Source: Sulfitobacter sp. JL08
GTDB lineage: Bacteria > Pseudomonadota > Alphaproteobacteria > Rhodobacterales > Rhodobacteraceae
Length of the DNA: 64,000 bases
Direction: 5' to 3'
Assembly: GCF_003352045.1 (NCBI RefSeq)
Contig: NZ_CP025815.1
Location: forward strand, 2,232,001 to 2,296,000
The notes under the pieces are model-generated. The model worked only from the letters and a program-made list of their open reading frames with translations. It was not told the DNA's origin and did no database searches. A program made the translations under genes and the position numbers. Below, one piece after another: positions 27,857 through 37,583 of the stretch (position 1 is the stretch's first letter; every line of letters starts with the position of its first letter).

Positions 27857-29599
27857 CTAATTAGACAGTCCGGCCTTGCGCAAACCAACGGCCAGTAGTT
27901 CGAAATCGTCTGATTGCCGCCACATGCTTTTGAAACCATGCGCAAGAATGGAAAAATTTTCTTCGGTCACCTCAATGCCTCGGCCGCCAAACTCATCGCG
28001 ACGTTCCGAAATAAAGTCCTTCAAGGCTGCCGCCGCCTCAGTTTGCCGGCCAAGATGCGCATAAGAAGCGGCCATGAAAGCCGCGGCCAAAGAATTTAGC
28101 CGCGCTTCTCCGATCAGCAATCCGAGCGCGGCCTCAAAGTTTCCGCAAAAAAATTCGACCTGCCCCATGATCCAGTCGATCGCAGGAGGATGTAATGGAT
28201 CCAACCGCATCGCCTCTAAGACCACTTCCCGCGCCTTGTCATGACGTCCCAGCAACAGAAAGCCGTAGCCACACCAAGCCATAGATTCAGCCTCGTTCTC
28301 GATCAGCGATATCGTCTTTTCGAACTGTACATCGGCTTCATCCCAGAGCCTTGCGCACAAATAGGCAAATCCCAGTTGATCTTGAATGTAGGGGTCTCGG
28401 TTGTCCAGAGCCGCGCCCTTACGGGCGATGTGCAACGCGTGATCAGGAGCGTCTGGGTCCGCCAGTCCAAGCCAAAGGTCGATAACATAGGTGTCAGAGA
28501 GGTACATATAAGATCGGGCTATGGACGGATCGAGTGCGACGGCCCGTTCCAGCAATGCGCGCGCTTTGGCAGTGTCCCGGGCATTCAGTCCGTCACGGAG
28601 AGCCTTGCTTCTCAGCATCAATTCATAGGCCTTCATTTCATCTGCCGGTTTCTGTGCTGAGCGGTCGACAAAATCATGCTGCACACGGCCTGGTAGTACA
28701 GCCACTATGCTGCGGGTCACTTCGTCCTGTACGGATAGGATGTCTTCCAATTCGCGGTCATAGCGTTCCGACCACAACTGCGTGCCAGTTACGGCATCGG
28801 CGAGCTGCACAGAAATCCTGACCCGACTTCCAGCCTTTCGAACACTGCCCTCAACAAGATAATCGGCGCCCAACGCCGCAGCAATTTCCGCGGGATCGAT
28901 GTCTTGTGCTCTGAATCTGAAAGACGCGTTTCGGGAAATAACCTGAAGCGTACGAAAGCGCGACAAGCCCATGATAATATCTTCCGCAATGCCGTCGCTG
29001 AAAAATGCTTGCTCAGGGTCGTCGCTCATGTTGTGTAGGGGCAGAACCGCGATGGCAGCTTTTTTGACAGCCGCCGGTTTCGGCGGTTCAGCGTCCGCTT
29101 TGTTATCTCCCGCAACGCGCCAAGCGCGCACCGGCTCGAAAACATTCTTGATGGAGTGCGTGCCCGCATCCTCCCATGGAACTGGAATGCGGTTGCCGAC
29201 CACACGATATACCGCGTCAGAGACAAGCACGCCTCCGGGAGGCGCCAATTGCTCCAAACGCGCTGCAAGGTTGACGCCCGACCCGAAGACATCACCATCT
29301 TGCATGATGATGTCACCAAGGTTGATACCGATGCGGAAACGGATCGGGTCGGACCCTTCCGAGGTCGCCCGTTGCCATTCGATGGCGCAAGAAACCGCAT
29401 CAGCGGCACTATTGAAACTGGCCAGAAGGCCATCACCCATAAGCTTAATAATGCGTCCACGATGACGGTTTACGAGAGGCGTGACTATTTGATCCATACA
29501 AGCAGAAAAAGCAGTAAGAGTGCCAGACTCGTCCTGTTCCATCCGACTTGTGTAACCGACCATATCGGCGACCAGAATTGCTGCGAGTTGACGCTCCAC
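27857..29599 (-). CDS. Class III adenylate/guanylate cyclase with TolB-like and TPR domains
   Basis: A 580-residue soluble protein. The class III cyclase domain spans about residues 1-165: the metal aspartates are in ILVADMVGY and INLGDIIM, the lysine in IIKLMGDG, and the Asn/Arg pair in GVNLAARLE. A middle domain (IAVLPLHNMSDDPEQAFFSDGIAEDI) has the TolB/FlgO-like fold typical of such cyclases, and the last 250 residues are TPR-like helices. A GTG at 29599 behind a GGGAGG Shine-Dalgarno gives the family start VERQLAAILVADMVG; the ATG 16 codons upstream lacks such a site. First of four cyclases in the island. Confidence 0.9.
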   Translation of the reverse strand: MERQLAAILVADMVGYTSRMEQDESGTLTAFSACMDQIVTPLVNRHRGRIIKLMGDGLLASFNSAADAVSCAIEWQRATSEGSDPIRFRIGINLGDIIMQDGDVFGSGVNLAARLEQLAPPGGVLVSDAVYRVVGNRIPVPWEDAGTHSIKNVFEPVRAWRVAGDNKADAEPPKPAAVKKAAIAVLPLHNMSDDPEQAFFSDGIAEDIIMGLSRFRTLQVISRNASFRFRAQDIDPAEIAAALGADYLVEGSVRKAGSRVRISVQLADAVTGTQLWSERYDRELEDILSVQDEVTRSIVAVLPGRVQHDFVDRSAQKPADEMKAYELMLRSKALRDGLNARDTAKARALLERAVALDPSIARSYMYLSDTYVIDLWLGLADPDAPDHALHIARKGAALDNRDPYIQDQLGFAYLCARLWDEADVQFEKTISLIENEAESMAWCGYGFLLLGRHDKAREVVLEAMRLDPLHPPAIDWIMGQVEFFCGNFEAALGLLIGEARLNSLAAAFMAASYAHLGRQTEAAAALKDFISERRDEFGGRGIEVTEENFSILAHGFKSMWRQSDDFELLAVGLRKAGLSN

Positions 29600-29647
29600 A
29601 GATGTCCTCCCTTCCTGTGCATACCGGTCGTTTGACAACAAGACCAT

Positions 29648-29968
29648 GTGAAACTGAATTCGAGGGTTTGTCGAAGGAGGCTTTGTCCCGCATGTGAGAC
29701 ATACGTCGCAACCGCAGCGAACGTCCGCTGCCGGTGAAAGCAGTCGTTTAGAACCAAAACTTCGAATTTCCGGTTGTGAGCGGCTGCTTAACGCGACGAA
29801 CCGGTCATCAGAGAAGAACAGTCGAATGACTGCATCGAGCCCACTTCGACCTATTCTGCGGAAGGCTCGAACTGGCGAAATGTACGGTGACCTGACATTC
29901 CCCGGGAAGAGATGGTTCCGACCGGAAACTATAGGAGCGGATCATCCGCTTGCCTTTATCGGAGCACT
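29648..29968 (+). repeat. Dispersed repeat, copy A (core 29714-29843)
   Basis: The 130-base core differs from 41918-42047 at only about three positions. It is preceded by a degenerate leader (TGTCCCGCATGTGAGACAT near 29681) that also precedes other copies. The copy fills the gap between two cyclase genes and contains no gene. Confidence 0.75.
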
Positions 29969-31738
29969 TCATCCCTCGGGGACGCCGAGGGCTGCCATCT
30001 GTTTTCCGACGCGGTCAAGAACCTTTGGAGAGAACACCATGGCCTCCTTGAAACGCTCAATGGTCATGTCGGGGTGAGCCTGCATCAGCTTCTGAGCAGA
30101 CACGCGCGCTTCCTTTTCACGACCGGCGCCCAGCAAGGCCGCGCAGAGGTTGCGATGGACCCAATGCGCGTTGGGACGCTCTTCGAGGGCGCGGGTGAAA
30201 AGCTCTGCCGCGCGGTTGTCATCTCCGGCAACCTGATGCGCGCTGCCCATGCCCACAAGATTGTTGAAATTCATCGGGTCGAGCGGGCTCAGACGAATCG
30301 CGCGTTCGAAATGTTGCATGGCGTTTTCCGGCTGGTCTGCATAGGTCTCCAGCCATCCAAGGCGGCTCAAGGCCCATGCGGAATTTGGATCAAGCTGGAT
30401 TGCGCGTTCGAGAAGGACACGGGCAGCGCCATAGTTGCGCGCAAACGTATGGACCGTGCCGAGCACTGACAGGATCAACGGATCGTCAGAGGACATCTGC
30501 GCAGCCCTTTCGGCGCGCGACAGCGCTTCTGTTTTCGCTTTTTCAATGTCAGCGACCCAATTGTAGACCGAGTGCTGCGCCCAGCACCACGCGGCAAGCG
30601 CCAGTGCCATGGGATAATCGGGATCAATCTCCAGCGCTTTTTCGAGAAGCTCCAGCGCATTTGCCGCAGCTTTTTCTTCCAGCATCCAGGCATCGGGCAT
30701 CGCCCGCATCGTATAGTCGTAAGCACCCAGGTCTTGCGGTTGCTTGCGACGCGTGCGTTCGATTTCAGCAAGTTGGATTGAGGGTTGCAGCGCGCCAGCG
30801 ACCTTCTCAGTGATCTTGTCTTGCAGATCGAAGATGTCATCAAGCGACCCATCATATTTGTCTGCCCACAGGTGTGCGCCGCCATCAGTTTCGATGAGCT
30901 GTACAGTAATCCGTACCCTCTTCCCGGAACGCTGAACCGAGCCTTCGAGCACGTATTTCACCCCCAGTTCGCGCCCGATGTCCTTTACGTTCATGTGTCG
31001 CCCCTTGTAGGCAAAGGACGAGTTGCGAGCGATAACAAAGAAAGATCGGATACGTGAGAGTGTGGCTGTGATCGCCTCCACTACACCGTCAGCAAAATAG
31101 TCCTGGTCCGTATCCCCAGACATGTTGTCAAACGGCAAAACAGCGATCGAGGGTTTTTCGGGGCGCTGCAAACGCGCGGGCGTGGTTCTTTTCTGTTCGC
31201 TGCTGCCGATCTCAGGATACCACTGAATGACGCGCACAGGTGTAGGAATATTCTTCAGCTTTTGGTCTCCACCATCGGAAAATCTGGCTTCGATCCGGTT
31301 GCCCAAATGTTCACGTGTGCTGGCGCTCAACGCGATGCCACCGGGCGCAGCGATTTCCTGAAGTCGCGCAGCGATGTTCACCCCTTCACCGAATATGTCG
31401 CGGCCCTCAATAATAATGTCGCCCAAATTGACGCCGATGCGAAGTCGCAGCAGCGGCGGACTGTCGGGGTCTTGGTCACGCGCGGCCATGGCGGTCTGGA
31501 TTTCAATTGCACAGGCCACAGCATCCACGACACTGCTGAATTCTACCAACGCGCCGTCACCCATCAACTTAACCACCCGCCCCTTGTGAGCCGCGACACT
31601 TGGAGCGAATATTTCCGTTCGGATACGGTTGACGGCGGAAAGCGTCCCTGACTCGTCAGCGTTCATACTCCGCGAGAACTCGGCAATGTCCGCCGACATG
31701 ATCGCGGCAAGGCGACGCTGAACGGGTGGTGCACTCAT
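29969..31738 (-). CDS. Class III adenylate/guanylate cyclase with TolB-like and TPR domains
   Basis: A 589-residue paralogue of the preceding cyclase with the same three-part layout. The cyclase domain contains IMSADIAEF, VVKLMGDGALVEF, GVNLGDII and GVNIAARLQ, so metal, base-recognition and transition-state residues are all present. The middle domain begins SIAVLPFDNMSGDTDQDYFADGVVEAI. The C-terminal TPR array includes several clear repeats (ALELLEKALEIDPDYPMAL and similar). The ATG has an AGGAAA Shine-Dalgarno. It is separated from its relative by repeat copy A, and the two are too different to be a recent duplication. Confidence 0.92.
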   Translation of the reverse strand: MSAPPVQRRLAAIMSADIAEFSRSMNADESGTLSAVNRIRTEIFAPSVAAHKGRVVKLMGDGALVEFSSVVDAVACAIEIQTAMAARDQDPDSPPLLRLRIGVNLGDIIIEGRDIFGEGVNIAARLQEIAAPGGIALSASTREHLGNRIEARFSDGGDQKLKNIPTPVRVIQWYPEIGSSEQKRTTPARLQRPEKPSIAVLPFDNMSGDTDQDYFADGVVEAITATLSRIRSFFVIARNSSFAYKGRHMNVKDIGRELGVKYVLEGSVQRSGKRVRITVQLIETDGGAHLWADKYDGSLDDIFDLQDKITEKVAGALQPSIQLAEIERTRRKQPQDLGAYDYTMRAMPDAWMLEEKAAANALELLEKALEIDPDYPMALALAAWCWAQHSVYNWVADIEKAKTEALSRAERAAQMSSDDPLILSVLGTVHTFARNYGAARVLLERAIQLDPNSAWALSRLGWLETYADQPENAMQHFERAIRLSPLDPMNFNNLVGMGSAHQVAGDDNRAAELFTRALEERPNAHWVHRNLCAALLGAGREKEARVSAQKLMQAHPDMTIERFKEAMVFSPKVLDRVGKQMAALGVPEG

Positions 31739-31914
31739 GTAACTTTCCTAGTGCAGGATTGGGTAGGTCGCAAGGTTTTCACAATCCGGACTTCCTGGGT
31801 CCCGGTGATCTCCGATTCGAAACAAACCCTAAATCTACAGAGTGCTTTTTTGCATCATATGAAAAGTAGTCCAGATGTGGCACAGTAACCTTAGACCAAC
31901 TGGGAGAATGACGC

Positions 31915-32991
31915 ATGGATATCAGAAGAACATCGGGACGGGGGCGCCTCTATGGCAGCGTGCTGGATACCATCGGGGACACGCCCTGCATCCGAATTAA
32001 CCAGATAGCGCCAAGTCATGTGTCGGTTTACGTAAAGGCCGAAGCCTTTAATCCAGGTGGCTCGATAAAGGATCGACTGGCAGTCAACATTGTTGAGGCA
32101 GCAGAGCGTGAGGGACGCCTGAAACCCGGACAGACCATTGTCGAAGCGACATCAGGCAACACAGGTATCGGGCTGGCCATGGTGTGTGCCGCGAAGGGAT
32201 ACCCTCTCGTCGTCACCATGGCCGACAGTTTCTCCATTGAGCGGCGGAAACTCATGCGATTTCTCGGAGCCAAGGTTGTCCTGACACCGCGCGCGCAGAA
32301 GGGCTTTGGCATGTACACCAAGGCCAAGGAACTTGCTGAAGAAAACGGTTGGTTCCTCGCCAGCCAATTCGAGAGCGAAGACAATGCAGATATCCATCAA
32401 GCCACAACGGCCAGCGAAATTCTCGCCGACTTCAAGGGTGAGCGGCTCGATTTCTGGATCACCGGATACGGCACGGGAGGCACAGTCTCAGGCGTGGCCC
32501 GTGTTCTGCGCAAGGAGCGGCCCGAGACGAAGATTATTCTAACCGAGCCATCCAACGCAGCAATCGTCTCCTCCGGCTACGTCAATACCCGCAACGAAGC
32601 GCATCAACCAACGGAAAGCCACCCGGATTTCGAGCCGCATCCGATCCAGGGCTGGACACCGGACTTTATCCCGTGGGTGTTGCAGGAAGCGATCGACAAG
32701 TCTTACTACGACGAACTCATCCCTATTCCTGGCAGCGAAGGTATCGACTGGTCCCGGCGCCTTGCCGAACAGGAAGGCATCTTCACCGGCATCTCTGGTG
32801 GCTCGACTTTCGCTGTCGCGATGCGGCTGGCGGAAAATGCACCAGAAGGGTCGGTGATGCTGGTCATGCTACCTGACACTGGCGAACGGTATCTTTCCAC
32901 ACCACTGTTCGAGGGTATCGAGGAAGACATGACCGAAGAAGAGCGTAATATCTCGATGTCCACGCCATCAGCGCAAATGGCTGCAGATTAG
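31915..32991 (+). CDS. cysK: Cysteine synthase family PLP enzyme
   Basis: A 358-residue O-acetylserine sulfhydrylase-type enzyme, making cysteine from O-acetylserine and sulfide. The PLP lysine is in NPGGSIKDRLA (about residue 52), the substrate loop is EATSGNTGIGLA and the phosphate-binding glycine loop is GYGTGGTVSG. It is some 40 residues longer than standard CysK, with an N-terminal extension and a C-terminal acidic tail (EEDMTEEERN). Since the host surely has its own CysK, this is probably an accessory copy; cystathionine-beta-synthase-like or other beta-replacement chemistry is possible. Confidence 0.88.
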   Translation: MDIRRTSGRGRLYGSVLDTIGDTPCIRINQIAPSHVSVYVKAEAFNPGGSIKDRLAVNIVEAAEREGRLKPGQTIVEATSGNTGIGLAMVCAAKGYPLVVTMADSFSIERRKLMRFLGAKVVLTPRAQKGFGMYTKAKELAEENGWFLASQFESEDNADIHQATTASEILADFKGERLDFWITGYGTGGTVSGVARVLRKERPETKIILTEPSNAAIVSSGYVNTRNEAHQPTESHPDFEPHPIQGWTPDFIPWVLQEAIDKSYYDELIPIPGSEGIDWSRRLAEQEGIFTGISGGSTFAVAMRLAENAPEGSVMLVMLPDTGERYLSTPLFEGIEEDMTEEERNISMSTPSAQMAAD

Positions 32992-33325
32992 ATAAAACGC
33001 TAAATCCTGAGCATTTGATAAATCCGGCGCATGTTTTAATGAAGGGCCCGTTACGATTCGGGGCCCACCCCTATATCCGTACGGCTCCCAGCCTAAACCA
33101 GCTTAAGCAGTGGGAACGCTCATCACGACCGCTAAGCGCAGAAAACGTCTATTCGCAATTTAAAGCTGAACGGCGGGAAGGTCCGCAACTGAGACATTCG
33201 TCCAAAGTGCAGCGAACATCCGCTGCTGGTGAAAGCGGTCATTGATTGTGCGTACATGCAGGTTTGCTTTATTGAAATCAGGAGTCAATACTTTGATGGC
33301 GCCGTTCGGCGGAATAGGTTTAAGT
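32992..33325 (+). repeat. Intergenic stretch with dispersed repeat, copy D (33181-33245)
   Basis: The first half shows nothing recognisable. From 33181 it has the repeat leader GTCCGCAACTGAGACATTCG and a core fragment with GCAGCGAACATCCGCTGCTGG. The repeat ends about 80 bases before the hydroxylase start. Confidence 0.6.
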
Positions 33326-35179
33326 ATGCAGTATCATCTTGACGGCTTTCGCGCCGGGGACCCTTCAATTGCCTCTGCCAGTGCAAAAACGGCGAAAGAT
33401 GCGGTCGACGTGCTAATAGTTGGGTGCGGTCCTGCCGGTTTGACGCTGGCGACACAGCTCAGTGCTCTTGGCGACATCTCGGTGCGTATTATCGAACGCA
33501 AACCTGGCCCTTTAGAATTTGGTCAAGCGGACGGTCTCGCCTGTCGCTCTGTCGAAATGTTCGAGGCGTTTGGTTTTGCAGATCGTGTCATCAAGGAAGG
33601 TTATCACGTCAACGAAGTGAGCTTTTGGCGACCGGACGATGACGGTACACCACTTGTGCGCGCGGACCGTATCCAAGATGTGGAAGACGATCTGTCCGAA
33701 ATGCCGCATATCATTCTGAGCCAAGCGCGCGTCCATGATTTCTATCTCGAGTCTATGGTCAAATCGCCAAGCCGTCTCGTGCCTGATTACAATCAAGAAC
33801 TGATTTCTCTGACTTTAACAGATGGCAGCGACTTTCCAATATCGGCGACAGTAGGCTATGTGGATAGACCCGGAGAAACAGAAACCATTCGGGCCAAATA
33901 CGTCGTTGGCTGCGATGGCGCGCGCAGCAAAGTGCGGTCTGAGCTAGGGCTTGAATTAAAGGGCAAATCGGCACGACAGCTATGGGGCGTAATGGATGTT
34001 TTATGCCATACGACTTTCCCTGACATCAGACTAAAATGTGCAATCCAATCCGCGGATCAGGGCAGTATTCTGATTATCCCCCGCGAAGGCGGATATCTGG
34101 TCCGTCTGTACATAGAACTTGCTGAGTTGGCACCTGATGAACGCGCAGCTGACCGAGGCGTCACGTCGGACCAGCTGATCGAAAAGGCACGCAAGATACT
34201 GTCACCTTTTGATTTTGAAGTTGCGCAAGTTGCTTGGTGGTCGGCTTACGAGATAGGGCAACGCGTTTGTGATGCCTTTGATGATGTCATGGAAACGGAA
34301 CGAGGAACAAAATCACCGCGAGTTTTTATTGCCGGTGACGCCTGTCACACGCATAGCCCGAAAGCCGGACAAGGAATGAATGTCTCCATGGCCGACGCCT
34401 TCAATTTGGGTTGGAAACTGGCCGCTGTTCTACATGGTCAGTCATGTGTTGAATTGCTCGACACATACTCCAAAGAGCGTCGCGCGAAGGCACAGGAACT
34501 GATTGATTTCGATCGCAAGATGGCGCGCTTATTTAGCGAAAAGCCAAAGACCAAGGACGATGCCGCCCGGTTCCAAGCGTACTTCAAGAAACATGGGCGT
34601 TATACGGCGGGCGTGGAAACGCACTATGCTCCTTCATTGGTTGTAGGCGATACGAGCCACCAGAAATTAGCCACAGGATACCCCGTAGGTAAGCGTTTCC
34701 ATTCCGGCCCGGTAATCAGGCTCGCGGATGCGAAACCTATGCAATTGGGGCATACCCTAAAGGCCGACGGAAGGTGGAGGATAATTGCCTTTGCGCCGCG
34801 ATCGGATATGGGCGACGAAAACGGTCCGGTGGGTACATTGTGCGCGAGCCTGAAGGAGCTACTACAGAGTGTGATGTCGACGGATGCCGATGTAGATGCA
34901 TTGATCGATGTCCGTGCCGTCTTTCAGCGCTCTCACCGCGATATGGATTTTTCGAAACTGCCTAGTCTACTAAGGCCTCAAAAAGGACCGCTGGGCCTTA
35001 CTGACTACGAAAAGGTTTTCTGCTCATTGCAACAAGAGCACGATATTTTTAGATTGCGTGGGATAAATCGGTTTGAAGGCGCGGTCGTTGTTACAAGACC
35101 GGATCAATACGTAAGTTTGGTAACGCCGATCACAGGGCCCGCGGAGATCAAAGAGTTCTTCGCTCGCGTTTTGTCTTAA
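33326..35179 (+). CDS. FAD-dependent aromatic hydroxylase, MobA-like (3-hydroxybenzoate 4-monooxygenase)
   Basis: A 617-residue flavoprotein of the phenol-hydroxylase group. The GxGxxG FAD loop is in VLIVGCGPAGLTLA (about residue 33), the DG motif in VGCDGARSKVR and the second FAD motif in FIAGDACHTHSPKAGQGMN. A C-terminal thioredoxin-like dimerisation domain follows (about residues 450-617). The beginning MQYHLDGFRAGDP and the FGQADGLACRSVEMFEAFGFAD stretch closely resemble Comamonas MobA as I remember it. The start at 33326 follows that resemblance; the frame is open 84 bases upstream. No ring-cleavage or uptake genes are adjacent, so its pathway role is unclear. Confidence 0.85.
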   Translation: MQYHLDGFRAGDPSIASASAKTAKDAVDVLIVGCGPAGLTLATQLSALGDISVRIIERKPGPLEFGQADGLACRSVEMFEAFGFADRVIKEGYHVNEVSFWRPDDDGTPLVRADRIQDVEDDLSEMPHIILSQARVHDFYLESMVKSPSRLVPDYNQELISLTLTDGSDFPISATVGYVDRPGETETIRAKYVVGCDGARSKVRSELGLELKGKSARQLWGVMDVLCHTTFPDIRLKCAIQSADQGSILIIPREGGYLVRLYIELAELAPDERAADRGVTSDQLIEKARKILSPFDFEVAQVAWWSAYEIGQRVCDAFDDVMETERGTKSPRVFIAGDACHTHSPKAGQGMNVSMADAFNLGWKLAAVLHGQSCVELLDTYSKERRAKAQELIDFDRKMARLFSEKPKTKDDAARFQAYFKKHGRYTAGVETHYAPSLVVGDTSHQKLATGYPVGKRFHSGPVIRLADAKPMQLGHTLKADGRWRIIAFAPRSDMGDENGPVGTLCASLKELLQSVMSTDADVDALIDVRAVFQRSHRDMDFSKLPSLLRPQKGPLGLTDYEKVFCSLQQEHDIFRLRGINRFEGAVVVTRPDQYVSLVTPITGPAEIKEFFARVLS

Positions 35180-35760
35180 TAGGAAACTCATCATCAATTC
35201 TGCTTGGAAAGCCGCCATTTAGTATCCACTCTTTGGAGTAAACCCACCGACTTCCAGTCGGTATCGCTTTAGCGTGAATCGAAGAGGGTAAGGACATGCA
35301 ATACGACACCGGCAGCCACTGCGTTTTTTACCACCGTTAGCAAACGGCGGTTCCGTCCCGCTCAGCGGTCGTTCATCCAATGCACAGCGAATGACCGGTC
35401 AGAGCCCATTGCGTTGAAAAACTCGAAAATTCGGCTCCCTCATTTTTCCGTCAATTTCCATTGCTTCATCAAAGTTGACTTTACTTGCCAAGAGCGGGCC
35501 ATGACAGACCCTCACATCGCCGAACCGGCGTTTTGGCCAACCCCCTAGCCAAAAATCTCGACGGCTTCTCAATGGACAAATTTTTCATTGGTTTTCGGCA
35601 AAAATGGAGTTTTTCAACACAATCAGCCCATAGCGGCCAGATTGAAATCGCGTCCTTCGCTTGTGCAGCAAGCCGAGTAACCCATGCTCAGCACGGTTTC
35701 TTGTGAAAGCGCAGAATCTTGATAGAGTTTTAGGAATACTGCCCTGAGAGGTTGCTTTCT
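35180..35760. other. Non-coding stretch with repeat fragment
   Basis: About 580 bases. A fragment of the dispersed repeat is at about 35340-35415 (GCGGTCGTTCATCC, then GCGAATGACCGGTCAGAGCCCA). A possible hairpin with GTTAGCAAACGGCGG lies near 35337. The remainder shows no gene; a 73-codon frame at 35485 has no recognisable features. Confidence 0.5.
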
Positions 35761-36534
35761 ATGCTCCGTTCGCTGTTTTTAAGTACTTTGATAATCTTGC
35801 TTTCAACCCCGCTTCACGCGCGTGCACCCAATGGCTTCAAGGAAGCAACGTTTCAGGGTCGAAGTCCTGCCTATGATAAGGGCGTGGTCATATTTTCTTT
35901 GCTTCCGGGCGATTGCAGCCCAAAGAAGTATGGTGATGGCAGAGGAGAGAGCGACTGTGCTAATGGCGGTATTCGCTCAAGGATAAATGCCAAGAAACAT
36001 GCCCGTCTTGGGCAAACACTTCAATACAGCCTGGATATTTGGATTGATCCCTCTTTTGAGTTCAATGGAGGTAAAGGAACCAAACGTAGCGCCTTGATTA
36101 TTCTGGAATGGCAGAGGATCAATGCGATAAAGAGCCATCTTTACGAACTGCATCTGGATTCCAGACGTGGTGCCATGTTTGAAGACAAGACCTGTTTTTC
36201 AAACAAAGACTTTGGGAAATGGGTAAGCTTCAAGATGCTGGTAAAGTGGTCAGCAAAAGACGACGGCGTACTAAAAGTCTATTGCGGTGACCGTCTTGTG
36301 TATCAACTCGTGGGCCAGAATGCGATTCCGCCGGGGTGCGGAACTACAGTAAAACGTCAGTGTGAGTTAAAATACCAAAAAGTAGACGGCGAAATCCAAT
36401 GGCAAGTTGGTCCGAAACTTGGCGGCTATGGAACCGTCTATAAGCAGTATGGGTTTAGCTCCCCGTTTCGACCATTCTCCCAAAATGGACTTAAGATGAA
36501 GGTCAAGAACCTTTATTTTGGCCGAATAAAGTAA
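35761..36534 (+). CDS. Secreted polysaccharide lyase-like protein (heparin lyase I fold)
   Basis: A 257-residue protein with a signal peptide (residues 1-21, cleavage after HARA). The mature part has the jelly-roll pattern of the heparin-lyase I/glucuronan-lyase group: YSLDIWIDPSF, LIILEWQR, WVSFKMLVKWSAKDDGVLKVYCGDRLVY and a C-terminal YKQYGFSSPFRP stretch. Five or more cysteines could form disulfides. The substrate cannot be named. The ATG at 35761 starts the signal peptide; an in-frame TTG three codons earlier is less likely. It is followed by another secreted protein of similar fold. Confidence 0.68.
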   Translation: MLRSLFLSTLIILLSTPLHARAPNGFKEATFQGRSPAYDKGVVIFSLLPGDCSPKKYGDGRGESDCANGGIRSRINAKKHARLGQTLQYSLDIWIDPSFEFNGGKGTKRSALIILEWQRINAIKSHLYELHLDSRRGAMFEDKTCFSNKDFGKWVSFKMLVKWSAKDDGVLKVYCGDRLVYQLVGQNAIPPGCGTTVKRQCELKYQKVDGEIQWQVGPKLGGYGTVYKQYGFSSPFRPFSQNGLKMKVKNLYFGRIK

Positions 36535-36688
36535 AAGCCATGCCATCAAAATTGGCGGCAATCGGTGAGTAAACTAACCGCTTTGAGCAAACTCGGACAA
36601 TAAGACATTAGAGTTCTTCTTTGGTTATGAAATAATGAATACAATGTCGGTCGAGACGTCTCCCGTGACTTAGAAGGAGGAATTTGAT

Positions 36689-37378
36689 TTGAAAACACTG
36701 CATTTTGCGATGCTTTCGGCTATTTTCCTTTCCGCTGCCCCGGTACTTGCTGGGCCGCTGAACGAATGGCGCGTTTCTTGCGGTGCCGATAGCGGGGCGA
36801 TTACCAAGCGGGCGAGGACATGGACATTCCGCACAAGCTATAACCACTGCTCCGGTGGCATATTTAAACAACGGGCTGAAATCGCGACCAAACACATCCG
36901 CCCATCCCACAAAGGCGCGTATTTATTCGACAGCTATGTCGCAATGACGACTGGCAGCACCGAGAAGTTCGACATTTTCCAGATTCATGATGGGCGCATG
37001 GGATGCTCGCCCCCGCTGAAGCTGACGGTTGTCCGGTCGGGGCAGATTGAACTAACCAGCGACATTAAGACAGGCCCGGGCGAAAGTTGTATTCGTGGCA
37101 AGCTAAGCCAGAGCCGAACAAAGGGGCAGATTAGACGCGACGGAGCAGAGCAGCATCTTCAGGTTCTGGTCGACTTCGATGGGACTGGCGCCTTCGACAC
37201 GACTGTTTGGCTCGACGGGGTGGCGCAAATCTCGGGTCGGTATGAACCATCGAACGAACCAGAAGCGTTCCAGCCGGCAAAATACTATTTCAAACATGGC
37301 GTCTATTCGCAAAACATCTTCGACTACGTGCTAACTTCGCGTGGTATGAAAGTCACCCGTGTGCGAGTTGGCGGATAG
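36689..37378 (+). CDS. Secreted lyase/lectin-fold protein, TTG start
   Basis: A 229-residue protein with a signal peptide ending VLAG near residue 22. The later part carries FDIFQIHDGR, PPLKLTVV, QVLVDFDGTGAFDTTVWLDG and a terminal YFKHGVYSQNIFDYVLTS segment, the strand pattern of concanavalin-like polysaccharide lyases. The start is a TTG at 36689: a full AAGGAGG Shine-Dalgarno sits 9 bases before it, whereas the next ATG (36710) would cut the signal peptide. It is probably co-transcribed with or functionally paired to the gene before it. Activity is unproven. Confidence 0.7.
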   Translation: MKTLHFAMLSAIFLSAAPVLAGPLNEWRVSCGADSGAITKRARTWTFRTSYNHCSGGIFKQRAEIATKHIRPSHKGAYLFDSYVAMTTGSTEKFDIFQIHDGRMGCSPPLKLTVVRSGQIELTSDIKTGPGESCIRGKLSQSRTKGQIRRDGAEQHLQVLVDFDGTGAFDTTVWLDGVAQISGRYEPSNEPEAFQPAKYYFKHGVYSQNIFDYVLTSRGMKVTRVRVGG

Positions 37379-37583
37379 CCAAACTCTTCCGGCGACAATT
37401 AGAGATTATAGTTTCGGTGTGGTCCCCGCTCTCGCGCGAGTAATTATCTACCGATTGAGACTTTTCAATTTTTGTAAAAGGGTTTCTGGTAAGCGCGTCC
37501 TATCAAACCGTGACAATGGTGAGTTTGGACAGATGCCGTAACAAGCGAATTATGGGTCACTGCGGTTCTGATATACCGTGCTT

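Noticed and set aside
35485-35706. 73-codon frame between the hydroxylase and the lyase-like gene
   Set aside because: No ribosome site, no family features, and overlaps decayed repeat sequence.
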